From assembly GCA_019090895.1 (NCBI GenBank), contig JAHRVB010000184.1:1-41518 (forward strand): a stretch of DNA of 41,518 nt, written 5' to 3'. Source of the DNA: Kangiellaceae bacterium (GTDB taxonomy: Bacteria; Pseudomonadota; Gammaproteobacteria; Enterobacterales; Kangiellaceae). This document shows, in pieces, positions 16,030-25,898 of this stretch. Below the pieces are notes generated by a model. That model did no database searches and was not told where the DNA came from. It was given only the letters and a program-made list of their open reading frames with translations. The position numbers were made by a program, and so were the translations under genes. Numbering within the stretch: the stretch's first letter is position 1; each line of letters begins with the position of its first letter.

Positions 16030-18219
16030 ATGGGCAAAGTAAATATTGAAATAGATGGTAAGCAACTGACCGCAGATGTCGGCTCAATGATTATTGAAGT
16101 TGCGGACGAAGCCGATATCTACATTCCACGGTTTTGTTACCACAAAAAACTTTCTGTCGCTGCTAATTGCAGGATGTGCATGGTGGACGTTTCTAGTCTT
16201 CCTAAAGCTGTGCCGGCTTGTGCGACTCCCGTCGCCGATGGCATGGTCATTCAAACTCAATCCGACCGAGCCATAGATGCACAAAAATCAGTCATGGAGT
16301 TTTTATTGATTAATCATCCCCTCGACTGTCCTGTCTGTGATCAAGGTGGTGAGTGTGAGTTGCAAGATTTGTCGGTGGGTTATGGCGAAGACGTTAGCCG
16401 TTATGTAGAAGGCAAGCGTGTTGTAAAGGATAAGAACTTAGGTCCTTTAATTTCAACGGACATGACTCGTTGTATACACTGCACTCGATGTGTCCGTTTC
16501 GGTCAAGAAGTTGTTGGTATTCGCGAGTTGGGAGCAACTGGTCGTGGAGAGCATATTGAAATTGGCACTTATATAGAATCCACCATGGACTCAGAAGTTT
16601 CCGCTAACATTATCGACTTATGTCCAGTCGGCGCTTTAACCGCTAAACCTTCAAGATATAAAGCGCGAGCTTGGGAGCTAAGAGAATCTCCTTCCATAGC
16701 GCCGCACGATTGCTTAGGTTCCAACGTTAATATCCACCACCGCCGAGGTGAAATCATTCGAGTAGTCCCTCGGGAAAATGAGTCGATCAACGAAGTTTGG
16801 TTATCCGATCGGGATCGTTTTTCTTACCAAGCATTAACTGAAGGTAAACGGTTATTGAAACCAAAAATCAAGAAGAATGGAACTTGGCAAGAAACAGATT
16901 GGCAGACGGCTCTTAATTTTGCAGTTGCTGAGATGAAACGAATCATCGGTGTTTCCAAAGGAGAAGAATTTGGAACGATCGTGGGTAACAACTCAACCTT
17001 AGAAGAGAGTTTTTTAATACAAAAACTAATACGCGGTACAGGATGCAATAATATTGATTTTAGAACTCGTCGCCGAGATTTTTCTAAAGATCAGTATAGC
17101 GGAGTTCGAGCAGGTTTTAATTTTCCACTGCAAGATCTTGATACCATGGATGCAACATTATTAATTGCTGGTGATATTCGGCACGAACAGCCACTGGCAG
17201 CTTTGCGAGTTAGAAAGTCGACAGGATTCGGCCGTGCGATGGCAATCAATCCGTTTGATGGTGAGTACAACTTTAGACTTTACCAAGAAATTCAACCAGA
17301 ACCACATCTATTAGCACAAGAGTTTGCTTGTGTATTGGCTGCTGCTGCGCAAAAACAACCCGACAAAATTAATGCGGAAATAAAAGATTGGATAGAAGGC
17401 ATCACATTTACAGAACAGCATGCAATCATTGTTGATGAACTCATTAATGGTGAACAAAGTTGTATTCTTATGGGGGTCTATGTTCAAGAACATCCCCAAG
17501 CCGAAGTCGTCAATTGGATTGCAGAACAAGTCGCTCGTCTCACTGATTCTAAGTGGGGATATATGACTCAAGGGTGTAATGCGGCAGGAAACAAAATGGC
17601 CGGAGCGGTGCCTAATCAATCAGAATTTGGAGGTCGAGCCACTCCCGGTAAAAATGCAAAGCAAATGCTGACCGAAGGACTGAAAGGATATTTGATTCAT
17701 AATTGTGAACCTGACGTAGAAAGTTTGTGGGCTGACCAAGCACTAGCGAATTTACAAAATGCCGAGTGTGTCATTGCATTAACATCCTACGAAGATGGTA
17801 GAGTCAGTGATTATTCTACGGTGATGTTACCGATCGCTGGAAGTTACGAGACTTCAGGTACTTATGTCAATGTTGAAGGTCGCTGGCAGTCTTTTTCTGC
17901 AGCTGTTCCGGCTCCTGGAGAGTCTCGGCCTGCGTGGAAGGTTCTTCGAGTATTAGGCAACTTATTAGATACCAGTGGTTTTGATTACGAAAGTTCAGTT
18001 CAAATTCGAGATGAACTAAAAGAAAAACAGGAAAATTCCAGAGATAAAAAAGAATCCAGAAAGACTCCGCCAGAGTTACATGCAGCCTCGGAGGAAGAAA
18101 CAAAAAGAGATTCTTTAGGCCTGTATATGGTCGACCCAATGGTAAGACGAGCTAATGCCTTGCAGCAAACTTCGAAAGCATCTACCCATCCAATCAGTAT
18201 TTCGAGGGTTACAACATGA
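16030..18219 (+). CDS. nuoG: NADH-quinone oxidoreductase subunit G (75 kDa), without N7 cluster
   Basis: Largest subunit of the NADH module, carrying a 2Fe-2S and two 4Fe-4S clusters. The product has 729 residues, like alpha-proteobacterial and mitochondrial homologues, against 908 in E. coli. The 2Fe-2S ligands are C36, C47, C50 and C64. [14 protein letters not shown] and [13 protein letters not shown] with a later CPVGAL supply the other clusters. At the position of the E. coli N7 motif the sequence is [13 protein letters not shown], and the fourth ligand is replaced in WLSDRDRF, so all four N7 cysteines are missing. A molybdopterin-oxidoreductase-like fold follows. The last 100 or so residues include a charged Lys/Glu-rich stretch. 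It overlaps nuoH by four bases (ATGA). Confidence 0.97.
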   Translation: MGKVNIEIDGKQLTADVGSMIIEVADEADIYIPRFCYHKKLSVAANCRMCMVDVSSLPKAVPACATPVADGMVIQTQSDRAIDAQKSVMEFLLINHPLDCPVCDQGGECELQDLSVGYGEDVSRYVEGKRVVKDKNLGPLISTDMTRCIHCTRCVRFGQEVVGIRELGATGRGEHIEIGTYIESTMDSEVSANIIDLCPVGALTAKPSRYKARAWELRESPSIAPHDCLGSNVNIHHRRGEIIRVVPRENESINEVWLSDRDRFSYQALTEGKRLLKPKIKKNGTWQETDWQTALNFAVAEMKRIIGVSKGEEFGTIVGNNSTLEESFLIQKLIRGTGCNNIDFRTRRRDFSKDQYSGVRAGFNFPLQDLDTMDATLLIAGDIRHEQPLAALRVRKSTGFGRAMAINPFDGEYNFRLYQEIQPEPHLLAQEFACVLAAAAQKQPDKINAEIKDWIEGITFTEQHAIIVDELINGEQSCILMGVYVQEHPQAEVVNWIAEQVARLTDSKWGYMTQGCNAAGNKMAGAVPNQSEFGGRATPGKNAKQMLTEGLKGYLIHNCEPDVESLWADQALANLQNAECVIALTSYEDGRVSDYSTVMLPIAGSYETSGTYVNVEGRWQSFSAAVPAPGESRPAWKVLRVLGNLLDTSGFDYESSVQIRDELKEKQENSRDKKESRKTPPELHAASEEETKRDSLGLYMVDPMVRRANALQQTSKASTHPISISRVTT

Positions 18220-19247
18220 GTGATGTAGATTTCGTTGACTGGGCAATGACTTTAATTTGGATTCTTGTCAAAATTGTTTTGATAATACTTCCATTGGTTC
18301 TTGCCGTAGCCTATGCAACTTATGCTGAACGAAAACTAATTGGTTACATGCAGCTGAGACTTGGACCTAATCGAGTCGGTCCTAAAGGGTGGCTACAACC
18401 CATTGCAGATACAGTAAAATTAATAATGAAGGAAATTGTTGTCCCGCAAGGCTCCAGTAAAGTCTTGTTCATTATCGCGCCGATTTTATTTATCGGTCCT
18501 TCATTTGCAGCTTGGGCAGTCGTACCGTTCGATGCAGGTTTAGTTTTAGCGGATATCAACCTCGGCCTGTTATATATCTTAGCAATGACATCGATAGGTG
18601 TTTATGGGGTTATCATTGCTGGGTGGGCATCTAACTCTAAATACGCATTCTTGGGTGCTATGCGTTCGGCAGCTCAGATCGTATCTTACGAACTTGCAAT
18701 GGGTTTTGCTCTTGTTGGTGTATTGATGTGTTCACAGTCAACCAACCTAGGTGATATTGTGACTTCCCAGTCAGGAGGGATCTTGTCTTGGTACTGGCTT
18801 CCTCTTTTTCCATTGTTAGTCGTTTATTGGATCTCTGGTGTCGCAGAAACAAATAGAGCACCTTTTGATATGGCAGAAGGAGAGTCCGAAATTGTTGCCG
18901 GTTTCCATGTCGAATATGGTGGCATGGCTTTCTCTCTCTTTTTCCTTGCCGAATATGCCAATATGATTTTGATTTCCTTTTTAACGGCAATCATGTTTTT
19001 CGGCGGATGGTTATCACCATTTGAAGGACTTGGGGTATTGGAAGAGTGGACGGCATGGATTCCAGGAACAATTTGGTTATTGATTAAAGCTTCTTGGTTC
19101 CTCTTTATGTTGTTTTGGTTACGAGCAACTTTTCCGCGTTTCCGCTACGATCAAATCATGCGGTTGGGATGGAAAATATTTATTCCTGTGACTTTAGTTT
19201 GGCTGCCGGTTGTGGCAATAATTATCAAAGCTGGTTGGCTTGATTAA
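18216..19247 (+). CDS. nuoH: NADH-quinone oxidoreductase subunit H
   Basis: Membrane subunit that joins the peripheral arm to the proton-pumping arm and lines the quinone tunnel. The product has 343 residues with about eight membrane helices. The conserved [21 protein letters not shown] (residues 30-50) and the acidic loop [20 protein letters not shown] (near 208-228) are intact; these interact with quinone and the E-channel. The start overlaps the nuoG stop (ATGA). Sequence style is closer to mitochondrial ND1 than to E. coli NuoH (inference from motif wording). Confidence 0.97.
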   Translation: MSDVDFVDWAMTLIWILVKIVLIILPLVLAVAYATYAERKLIGYMQLRLGPNRVGPKGWLQPIADTVKLIMKEIVVPQGSSKVLFIIAPILFIGPSFAAWAVVPFDAGLVLADINLGLLYILAMTSIGVYGVIIAGWASNSKYAFLGAMRSAAQIVSYELAMGFALVGVLMCSQSTNLGDIVTSQSGGILSWYWLPLFPLLVVYWISGVAETNRAPFDMAEGESEIVAGFHVEYGGMAFSLFFLAEYANMILISFLTAIMFFGGWLSPFEGLGVLEEWTAWIPGTIWLLIKASWFLFMLFWLRATFPRFRYDQIMRLGWKIFIPVTLVWLPVVAIIIKAGWLD

Positions 19248-19291
19248 GTTACTTAGAAAAATTCCTTGTGAGATAAGGTACAGAATCGTAT

Positions 19292-19783
19292 ATGAAGAAA
19301 TTTAAACAATTTGTGAATAGTTTTCTTCTCGTTGAGTTGCTCAAGGGCTTGATGGTGACTGGCCGACATATGTTTAGCCCAAAAGTGACCATTCAGTATC
19401 CTGAAGAGAAAACACCACAATCGCCTCGTTTTCGTGGTATTCATGCTCTGAGAAGTTATCCTAATGGAGAAGAACGGTGCATTGCTTGTAAGCTATGCGA
19501 GGCAGTTTGTCCTGCTGCAGCAATCACTATTGATGCAGGTGTAAGAGAAAGTGATGGTTCGAGAAGAACAACAAAATATGAAATTGATTTATTTAAATGC
19601 ATATTTTGCGGTTTTTGTGAGGAATCCTGTCCTGTCGATTCTATCGTCGAAACACGAGTATTTGAGTATCATTTTGAAGAACAAGGTGCTCAAATATTGA
19701 CTAAAGAAAAGTTGTTGGAAATCGGCCTGATTCACGAAGAACAGCTGGCACAAGATATAGAAGCCGATGCCAAATATAGGTAG
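19292..19783 (+). CDS. nuoI: NADH-quinone oxidoreductase subunit I (two 4Fe-4S clusters, N6a/N6b)
   Basis: Ferredoxin-like subunit that carries electrons to N2. The product has 163 residues. The two cluster motifs are C63-C66-C69...C73 ([11 protein letters not shown]) and C103-C106-C109...C113 ([11 protein letters not shown]). The preceding [16 protein letters not shown] and the spacer [12 protein letters not shown] match the alpha/beta-proteobacterial and mitochondrial (TYKY) type, distinct from E. coli NuoI. A 153-base gap separates it from nuoJ. Confidence 0.97.
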   Translation: MKKFKQFVNSFLLVELLKGLMVTGRHMFSPKVTIQYPEEKTPQSPRFRGIHALRSYPNGEERCIACKLCEAVCPAAAITIDAGVRESDGSRRTTKYEIDLFKCIFCGFCEESCPVDSIVETRVFEYHFEEQGAQILTKEKLLEIGLIHEEQLAQDIEADAKYR

Positions 19784-19796
19784 GTTAACCAACCTA
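19781..19796 (+). promoter_or_regulatory. Hairpin at the end of nuoI
   Basis: TAGGTT-AACC-AACCTA makes a 6-base-pair stem that begins at the nuoI stop codon. It is followed by TGAGTTTTCT, a poor T run. It may be an mRNA-stabilising or partial termination hairpin inside the operon. Confidence 0.3.
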
Positions 19797-19936
19797 TGAG
19801 TTTTCTAAGGTTCTAATCGATTTAACATTTTCAATATAAAATAAGATTGAATTAAAATTAGCAATCAATAGGTTGCAAGCGAAAAATTGAAAAAAATGAC
19901 CAGAAATAAAGTTAATAAAATATTGAGAGAAAACAA

Positions 19937-20587
19937 ATGACGTTTCAAGTGATCGTTTTTTATTCGTTCGCAGCCTGGGTGGTTTTTTCTGCTCTTATGG
20001 TGATTACGAGTAAGAACTCCGTAAAAGCCGCTCTCTTTTTAGTATTAACGTTTGCGTCAGCGTCTGTCATTTGGTTATTGTTAGAAGCTGAATTTTTGGC
20101 ATTGAGTCTCATTGTTGTTTATGTCGGCGCAGTAATGGTTTTGCTGTTATTCGTAGTGATGATGATGGACATCGATTACGCTGCTTTAAGACAAGGATTT
20201 GTAAAGAAACTACCATTTGCCATCGCCGCATCTTTGGCCTTTTTTGCACTGCTTTATTTTTTCATCACCCACGGGGAATTTAGTGCTGTTCACTTTGCGC
20301 AACCAGAAGCTAAAAGTGCGGACTATTCCAATATTAAGGAATTAGGCCGGGTCATGTATACCGACTACGTGATTGCTTTTGAAACAGCAGCGGTTATTTT
20401 ATTAGTTGCGATTATCTCAGCGATTGCTTTGACCTTTCGAGGCCGAAAGCATCGAAAAGCTCAAGTTATTAGCAAACAGCTAGCAGCTAATAAACGAAAT
20501 CGACTTAAAATCGTATCGATGGACGCGGTGGTAGAAGAGCCTGTGTCGCAAGTCAATGACGTTGAAGAAGAAGGAGAAGATAAATGA
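19937..20587 (+). CDS. nuoJ: NADH-quinone oxidoreductase subunit J
   Basis: Membrane subunit whose third helix carries the pi-bulge implicated in coupling. The product has 216 residues with five membrane helices up to about residue 165 ([26 protein letters not shown] is split here as the family core). A long charged cytoplasmic tail follows, about 50 residues, ending DVEEEGEDK. The tail makes it longer than E. coli NuoJ (184). GAGAG about 7 bases before the ATG serves as ribosome site. The end overlaps nuoK (ATGA). Confidence 0.96.
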   Translation: MTFQVIVFYSFAAWVVFSALMVITSKNSVKAALFLVLTFASASVIWLLLEAEFLALSLIVVYVGAVMVLLLFVVMMMDIDYAALRQGFVKKLPFAIAASLAFFALLYFFITHGEFSAVHFAQPEAKSADYSNIKELGRVMYTDYVIAFETAAVILLVAIISAIALTFRGRKHRKAQVISKQLAANKRNRLKIVSMDAVVEEPVSQVNDVEEEGEDK

Positions 20588-20889
20588 TTGGTTTATCTGA
20601 TTACCTTTTATTAAGTGCAGTACTCTTTTCGATTAGTATCGCTGGTATTATTATCAATCGAAAGAACGTGATCACTTTATTGATGTGTATTGAACTGATG
20701 TTATTGGCTGTTAATACTAACTTCATTGCATTCTCGCACTTTTTGCAAGATTCCGCGGGGCAGATTTTCGTCTTTTTTATACTAACTGTGGCGGCAGCAG
20801 AAGCGGCCATTGGACTCGCCATTATTGTGGTTTTATTTAGAAATCGAGCGACGATCGATGTCGATAAAATTAATCAATTGAAAGGATAG
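20584..20889 (+). CDS. nuoK: NADH-quinone oxidoreductase subunit K
   Basis: Small MrpC-like membrane subunit of the proton-translocating arm. The product has 101 residues with three membrane helices. The two buried glutamates of the family are seen in [11 protein letters not shown] (about residue 36) and [11 protein letters not shown] (about residue 72). It overlaps nuoJ by four bases; nuoL follows 12 bases on. Confidence 0.97.
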   Translation: MIGLSDYLLLSAVLFSISIAGIIINRKNVITLLMCIELMLLAVNTNFIAFSHFLQDSAGQIFVFFILTVAAAEAAIGLAIIVVLFRNRATIDVDKINQLKG

Positions 20890-20901
20890 CGAGGAATCAT
20901 T

Positions 20902-22869
20902 ATGCAAAACCAATTACTTGCTATCGTATTGTTACCACTATTAGCAGCGCTTTTTACTGGCTTTGCTGGTAGCAGTTTACCGCGACAGTGGGCACATCGA
21001 GTTACAATATTGGCGGTGGGTATTTCTTGTCTTTTATCTATCAATATTGCTGTGGAGCAAATACTCGATCAAGCGCAGCCGCTAAATTATAATTTGTATA
21101 CGTGGGCGCAGTTAGGCGGTTTAAGTTTGAACGTTGGTTTCCTAATTGATGACCTAACAGCCAGTATGATGGCTGTGGTTACCTTTGTATCATTGATGGT
21201 CCATGTCTATACCATTGGCTATATGAAAGATGACCCTGGATATCAACGATTCTTTGCTTATATATCGTTGTTTACTTTTGCGATGTTAACTTTGGTTATG
21301 TCGAATAATTTCTTGCAGTTGTTTTTCGGGTGGGAAGCGGTTGGCCTAGTATCGTATTTACTCATCGGTTTTTGGTATAAAAAACCGACAGCTATTTTTG
21401 CTAATCTTAAAGCGTTTTTAGTTAATCGAGTGGGAGATTTCGGATTTCTACTTGGGATAGCCGGAGTGTACTTTGTTTTTGACACACTTGATTATGCCGA
21501 AGTGTTTTCGCAAATAGAGCAAGGTTACAAAGACCTCGAAATACCCGTATCCGATGGATTGATTTGGTCTGCAACTACTTTTATTTGTATTGGGTTGTTT
21601 ATTGGAGCAATGGGTAAATCTGCACAAGTGCCTTTACATGTTTGGTTGCCTGATTCGATGGAAGGCCCGACACCAATCTCTGCACTCATTCATGCCGCGA
21701 CAATGGTTACCGCTGGTGTTTTCATGGTTGCAAGAATGTCACCACTGTTTGAGCAATCAGAAGTCGCCTTGAATTTCATTTTGATTATTGGTGGAACAAC
21801 TGCTTTGTTTATGGGCTTTTTAGGGGTTATTCAAAACGATATTAAACGAGTGATTGCGTATTCGACCTTGTCTCAACTCGGTTATATGGTTGTAGCGCTA
21901 GGTGCATCTGCTTATTCAATTGCTATTTTTCACTTGCTTACTCATGCGTTCTTTAAAGCGCTCCTATTTCTGGGAGCGGGTTCAGTCATTATCGCCATGC
22001 ATCATGAACAAGATATGAGAAAAATGGGCAACTTGAAAAAATATATGCCAATAACTTATGCCACAATGTTGATTGGGTCGTTGGCGCTTATTGGTACTCC
22101 TTTGTTTTCGGGATTTTATTCCAAGGACGCTATTATTGAAGCAGTTCATTTTTCTAGTTTAGCTGCGTCAGGTTACGCCTATGCGTGTGTCTTGATTGGA
22201 GTGTTTTTTACCGCGCTGTATAGTTTTAGGTTGTTCTTTATGGTCTTTCATACCAAGGAAAGAATGGATGAACATACCAAGTCGCATCTCAAAGAGTCGC
22301 CCGCGGTAGTTTGGGTTCCCCTGGTTGCTTTGGCGATTCCCTCGATAATTGCTGGATATTTTCTGGCTCCTAGTATTGTCTCTGGTGAATACTTTGATGA
22401 TGCAATCAAGGTCGCTTCAAATCACGATACCATCGCGCCTATTGTAGAGCATTATCAACATCCATTTTCATTAGCTCTGAGTTCCATTTCGCATTTACCT
22501 TTGTGGCTGGCTATCGCCGGTGTGGCGACGGCATTTCTATTTGTTGTTGTAAAACCCGAATTAAACGAGCGATTACGGAAAGCACTCGGGCCAATTGTTC
22601 ATGTGTTAGAGAATAATTATTACTTTGATAAGCTGTACATCAACTATTTTTCTGCTGGCGGAATAGGACTCGGAAAACGATTTTGGCAATGGATTGATGT
22701 CGCAATTATTGATGGAGTGATGGTAAATGGTACGGCTAAGTTAGTAACGGGAATTTCAGTGAAGACAAGGAAGATACAAACGGGATATTTGTATCATTAT
22801 GTATTTGTGATGGTTTTCGGGTTGCTGTTGTTGTTAGGTTGGTTGTACTGGCGAGTACTAAACGGTTAG
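20902..22869 (+). CDS. nuoL: NADH-quinone oxidoreductase subunit L
   Basis: Antiporter-like distal membrane subunit of complex I, one proton channel plus the long lateral helix. The product has 655 residues with about 16 membrane helices. Seen: the core FFGWEAVGLVSYLLIGFW (with the conserved Glu near 146), WLPDSMEGPTPISALIHAATMV (broken signature of the Mrp/NuoL family) and the C-terminal lateral helix region ending with a hydrophobic anchor (FVMVFGLLLLLGWLYW). A GAGGA ribosome site lies 6 bases before the ATG. Confidence 0.97.
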   Translation: MQNQLLAIVLLPLLAALFTGFAGSSLPRQWAHRVTILAVGISCLLSINIAVEQILDQAQPLNYNLYTWAQLGGLSLNVGFLIDDLTASMMAVVTFVSLMVHVYTIGYMKDDPGYQRFFAYISLFTFAMLTLVMSNNFLQLFFGWEAVGLVSYLLIGFWYKKPTAIFANLKAFLVNRVGDFGFLLGIAGVYFVFDTLDYAEVFSQIEQGYKDLEIPVSDGLIWSATTFICIGLFIGAMGKSAQVPLHVWLPDSMEGPTPISALIHAATMVTAGVFMVARMSPLFEQSEVALNFILIIGGTTALFMGFLGVIQNDIKRVIAYSTLSQLGYMVVALGASAYSIAIFHLLTHAFFKALLFLGAGSVIIAMHHEQDMRKMGNLKKYMPITYATMLIGSLALIGTPLFSGFYSKDAIIEAVHFSSLAASGYAYACVLIGVFFTALYSFRLFFMVFHTKERMDEHTKSHLKESPAVVWVPLVALAIPSIIAGYFLAPSIVSGEYFDDAIKVASNHDTIAPIVEHYQHPFSLALSSISHLPLWLAIAGVATAFLFVVVKPELNERLRKALGPIVHVLENNYYFDKLYINYFSAGGIGLGKRFWQWIDVAIIDGVMVNGTAKLVTGISVKTRKIQTGYLYHYVFVMVFGLLLLLGWLYWRVLNG

Positions 22870-22907
22870 CAAGATAGATTTACTATAAACGGGTTTAAAC
22901 AAAAATA

Positions 22908-24443
22908 ATGTTAGAAAATTTACCTATCTTAAGTTTGTTGATTTGGCTTCCTATTGCGGGCGCCACGTTAATTATTTTTGCCACGGGTCAAAAACATCAA
23001 CAGGCAACTCAATGGCTGGCTTTGGTCACAGCAGCAGCTACTTTTGTTTTGAGTTTATTAGCACTTAATGATTTTGATTCTAGCCGATTCTATCTGCAAT
23101 TTGTCGAAGATAAGATGTGGATTGAAACCTTAGGAATCAAATATTCTCTAGGCGTCGATGGAATTTCGTTACCGCTGATCGCACTAACATCCTTAATGAC
23201 TCTGATTGTTATCATTTCCAGTTGGAATAATATTAAGTTGAGGGTGTCTCACTATTTGGCCTCCTTTTTAATAATGTGCGGGCTAATGAATGGTGTATTC
23301 GCAGCGACAGACGCAATTTTATTTTATGTCTTCTGGGAAGCTATGTTGGTGCCCATGTTTTTGATTATCGGAATTTGGGGCGGACCGAATCGGATCTATG
23401 CAACCTTGAAGTTCTTTATTTATACCTTCTTTGGTTCGGTATTTCTCCTCATAGTACTTATTTATCTTGGTAATCAGGCAGAGAGCTTTAATATTTTTAA
23501 AATGCATGATTTAGTGATAGACGCCGATACACAACGACTGATTTTCTTTGCCTTCCTGATAGCATTTGCGATTAAAGTACCTATGTGGCCTGTTCACACT
23601 TGGCTACCCGATGCTCATGTTCAAGCACCGACTGGCGGTTCAGTAATTCTAGCGGCAATTATGTTGAAAATGGGAACTTATGGTTTTGTTCGGTTTATGT
23701 TGCCTATCGTTCCGGATGCCTCGTTGGCCATGGCTGACTTTATGATTGTATTGTCTCTTATTGCCGTTGCGTATATCGGTTTCGTTGCACTCGCTCAAAG
23801 CGATATGAAAAAACTAATCGCCTATTCTTCAATTGCTCATATGGGCTTCGTTACACTTGGTTTGTTTATTAGCTTTTCGTTGCTAGCTGACAACCATCAA
23901 GATGCTGCTGTTATGGGAATCCAAGGTGCACTGATACAAATGATCTCTCATGGATTTATATCGGGGGCATTATTTCTTTGCATTGGCGTATTGTACGACA
24001 GGATGCACTCTAGAAACATTCAAGATTATGGAGGAGTAGTGAACACCATGCCACGGTTTGCGATGTTCTTTATGATATTTGCCATGGCGAATGCCGGTTT
24101 GCCCGGAACATCTGGATTTGTGGGCGAGTTTATGGTTATCCTCTCGAGTTTTCAGGTGAGTTTTTGGATCGCCTCAATTGGTGGGTTAACGTTAATATTA
24201 GCAGCGGCTTATACGCTTTGGATGTATAAACGAGTGATGTTTGGTGATGTCGCTAATGATAAAGTTGCAGCGCTGACCGACTTAAAGCCCAGAGAAACGA
24301 TTGTTCTTATTATTCTAGCTATTATGGTTATGTTGTTTGGATTATGGCCTGCACCTTTATTAGACATTATGGCACCAAGCGTTCAGCATTTGATTGACTG
24401 TAATTTAGTTTCAAAACTTTCTCCAGAAGGAATGTGTTCGTAA
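22908..24443 (+). CDS. nuoM: NADH-quinone oxidoreductase subunit M
   Basis: Antiporter-like membrane subunit, one proton channel. The product has 511 residues with about 14 membrane helices. The conserved acidic helix FYVFWEAMLVPMFLIIG (near residues 139-155) and WPVHTWLPDAHVQAPTGG (near 227-244) are intact, as is the discontinuous-helix signature KKLIAYSSIAHMGF. No clear ribosome site is seen in the 38-base gap after nuoL. Its stop overlaps the nuoN ATG by one base. Confidence 0.97.
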   Translation: MLENLPILSLLIWLPIAGATLIIFATGQKHQQATQWLALVTAAATFVLSLLALNDFDSSRFYLQFVEDKMWIETLGIKYSLGVDGISLPLIALTSLMTLIVIISSWNNIKLRVSHYLASFLIMCGLMNGVFAATDAILFYVFWEAMLVPMFLIIGIWGGPNRIYATLKFFIYTFFGSVFLLIVLIYLGNQAESFNIFKMHDLVIDADTQRLIFFAFLIAFAIKVPMWPVHTWLPDAHVQAPTGGSVILAAIMLKMGTYGFVRFMLPIVPDASLAMADFMIVLSLIAVAYIGFVALAQSDMKKLIAYSSIAHMGFVTLGLFISFSLLADNHQDAAVMGIQGALIQMISHGFISGALFLCIGVLYDRMHSRNIQDYGGVVNTMPRFAMFFMIFAMANAGLPGTSGFVGEFMVILSSFQVSFWIASIGGLTLILAAAYTLWMYKRVMFGDVANDKVAALTDLKPRETIVLIILAIMVMLFGLWPAPLLDIMAPSVQHLIDCNLVSKLSPEGMCS

Positions 24444-25882
24444 TGGCAGATTCAGTTAATTATTCGATCATCTCTTCAGAGATATTTTTACTCATTGCAC
24501 TTTGTGTAATTATGCTTGTTGATCTGTTCCAACGAGATAAAGAGCGTAAGTTAACTTTTATGCTGACTCAAGGCTCGTTACTGACCCTTTTCATCATGGG
24601 AGTGCAAGACCTCGGCGTTCAAGAAACGATTGGATTTAGTGGTCACTGGATACAGGACCAGTTTGCTGTTGTGCTGAAATTAGCCATTTATTTAACGGCA
24701 TTCATTTCATTATTGTATGCAAGACCGTTCATCAGAGAGCGAAATTTGATGCGAGGCGAATATTATCTGCTGACTCTTTTTTCGATACTGGGCATGATGA
24801 TCATGGTGTCAGCCAATAGCTTGTTAGTCGTGTACCTTGGACTCGAACTTTTGTCTTTATCATTATACGCTTTGGTCGCACTTCAAAGAGATTCGAATGA
24901 TGCCTCTGAAGCTGCGGTTAAATATTTTGTAATGGGAGGACTGGCTTCAGGTTTTCTTCTTTATGGAATTTCGTTAGTGTACGGAATGACAGGAAGCATT
25001 CTAATTGATGAAGTGGCTAACTATATTGCTGTTAGTGGTGCTAATTTAATGATTCAATTTGGATTAGTTTTTATAGTCGTTGGAATATCCTTTAAATTTG
25101 GCGCCGCGCCATTTCACATGTGGTTGCCCGATATTTATCACGGTTCACCTAGTTCAATTACTGCCTATATTTCAAGCGTTCCAAAAATAGCTGCTTTTGG
25201 AATGGCTTTTCGAGTTCTAGAAAGTAGTTTTGGTGGAGCGGACATTCACTGGACTCCGATGATAATGATCGTTGCGATGCTCTCTGTCATCGTCGGAAAT
25301 ATAGTCGCCTTAATTCAGACCAATTTGAAACGCATGTTGTCTTATTCTGCTATTGCGCACATCGGTTATTTCTTGCTTGGTTTATCGATAGGAACCGATG
25401 AAGCCTATGCGGCGTCAATGTTCTATATTATTGTTTATGCGCTGATGACCCTGGCAGGATTTGGAATAATTATTTTCATGAGTTCAGACAAAAACGACTA
25501 TCAGCAAATTTCTGATTTGCGGGGAATGGGGCGATATCATCCTTGGTATGCGCTAATGTTCACTATTATCATGATCTCAATGGCGGGCATACCACCGCTG
25601 ATTGGTTTTTGGCCAAAGTTAGAAATCTTCAGATTGCTTGTTATTAATGATCATGTGTTGGCAGCGGTGGTAGCCATTGCGTTTTCGGTTGTCGGTTTGG
25701 TCTATTACTTGAAAGTGGTGAAAGAAATGTACTTTACCGAGGCTACCGATAGCCCCAATGTTTCAAATAGTCGTTCGCTTAAGATTGCCATCAGTGTTAA
25801 CTGTTTGCTGCTAGTTATATTTGGACTAATGCCCGACCGAATTTATTATTATTGTTTATCTGCTTTTACCAGCCTTAATTAA
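24443..25882 (+). CDS. nuoN: NADH-quinone oxidoreductase subunit N
   Basis: Antiporter-like membrane subunit between NuoK and NuoM. From ATG 24443 it has 479 residues. An in-frame GTG lies 9 bases earlier, but AGAAGGA at 24425-24431 is correctly spaced for 24443 only. Signature stretches: VYLGLELLSLSLYALVAL with the key Glu, FGAAPFHMWLPDIYHGSPSS and KRMLSYSAIAHIGYFLLG. It is the last nuo gene; the next reading frame begins 16 bases later. Confidence 0.96.
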   Translation: MADSVNYSIISSEIFLLIALCVIMLVDLFQRDKERKLTFMLTQGSLLTLFIMGVQDLGVQETIGFSGHWIQDQFAVVLKLAIYLTAFISLLYARPFIRERNLMRGEYYLLTLFSILGMMIMVSANSLLVVYLGLELLSLSLYALVALQRDSNDASEAAVKYFVMGGLASGFLLYGISLVYGMTGSILIDEVANYIAVSGANLMIQFGLVFIVVGISFKFGAAPFHMWLPDIYHGSPSSITAYISSVPKIAAFGMAFRVLESSFGGADIHWTPMIMIVAMLSVIVGNIVALIQTNLKRMLSYSAIAHIGYFLLGLSIGTDEAYAASMFYIIVYALMTLAGFGIIIFMSSDKNDYQQISDLRGMGRYHPWYALMFTIIMISMAGIPPLIGFWPKLEIFRLLVINDHVLAAVVAIAFSVVGLVYYLKVVKEMYFTEATDSPNVSNSRSLKIAISVNCLLLVIFGLMPDRIYYYCLSAFTSLN

Positions 25883-25898
25883 TAAGTGAGTCAATAGA

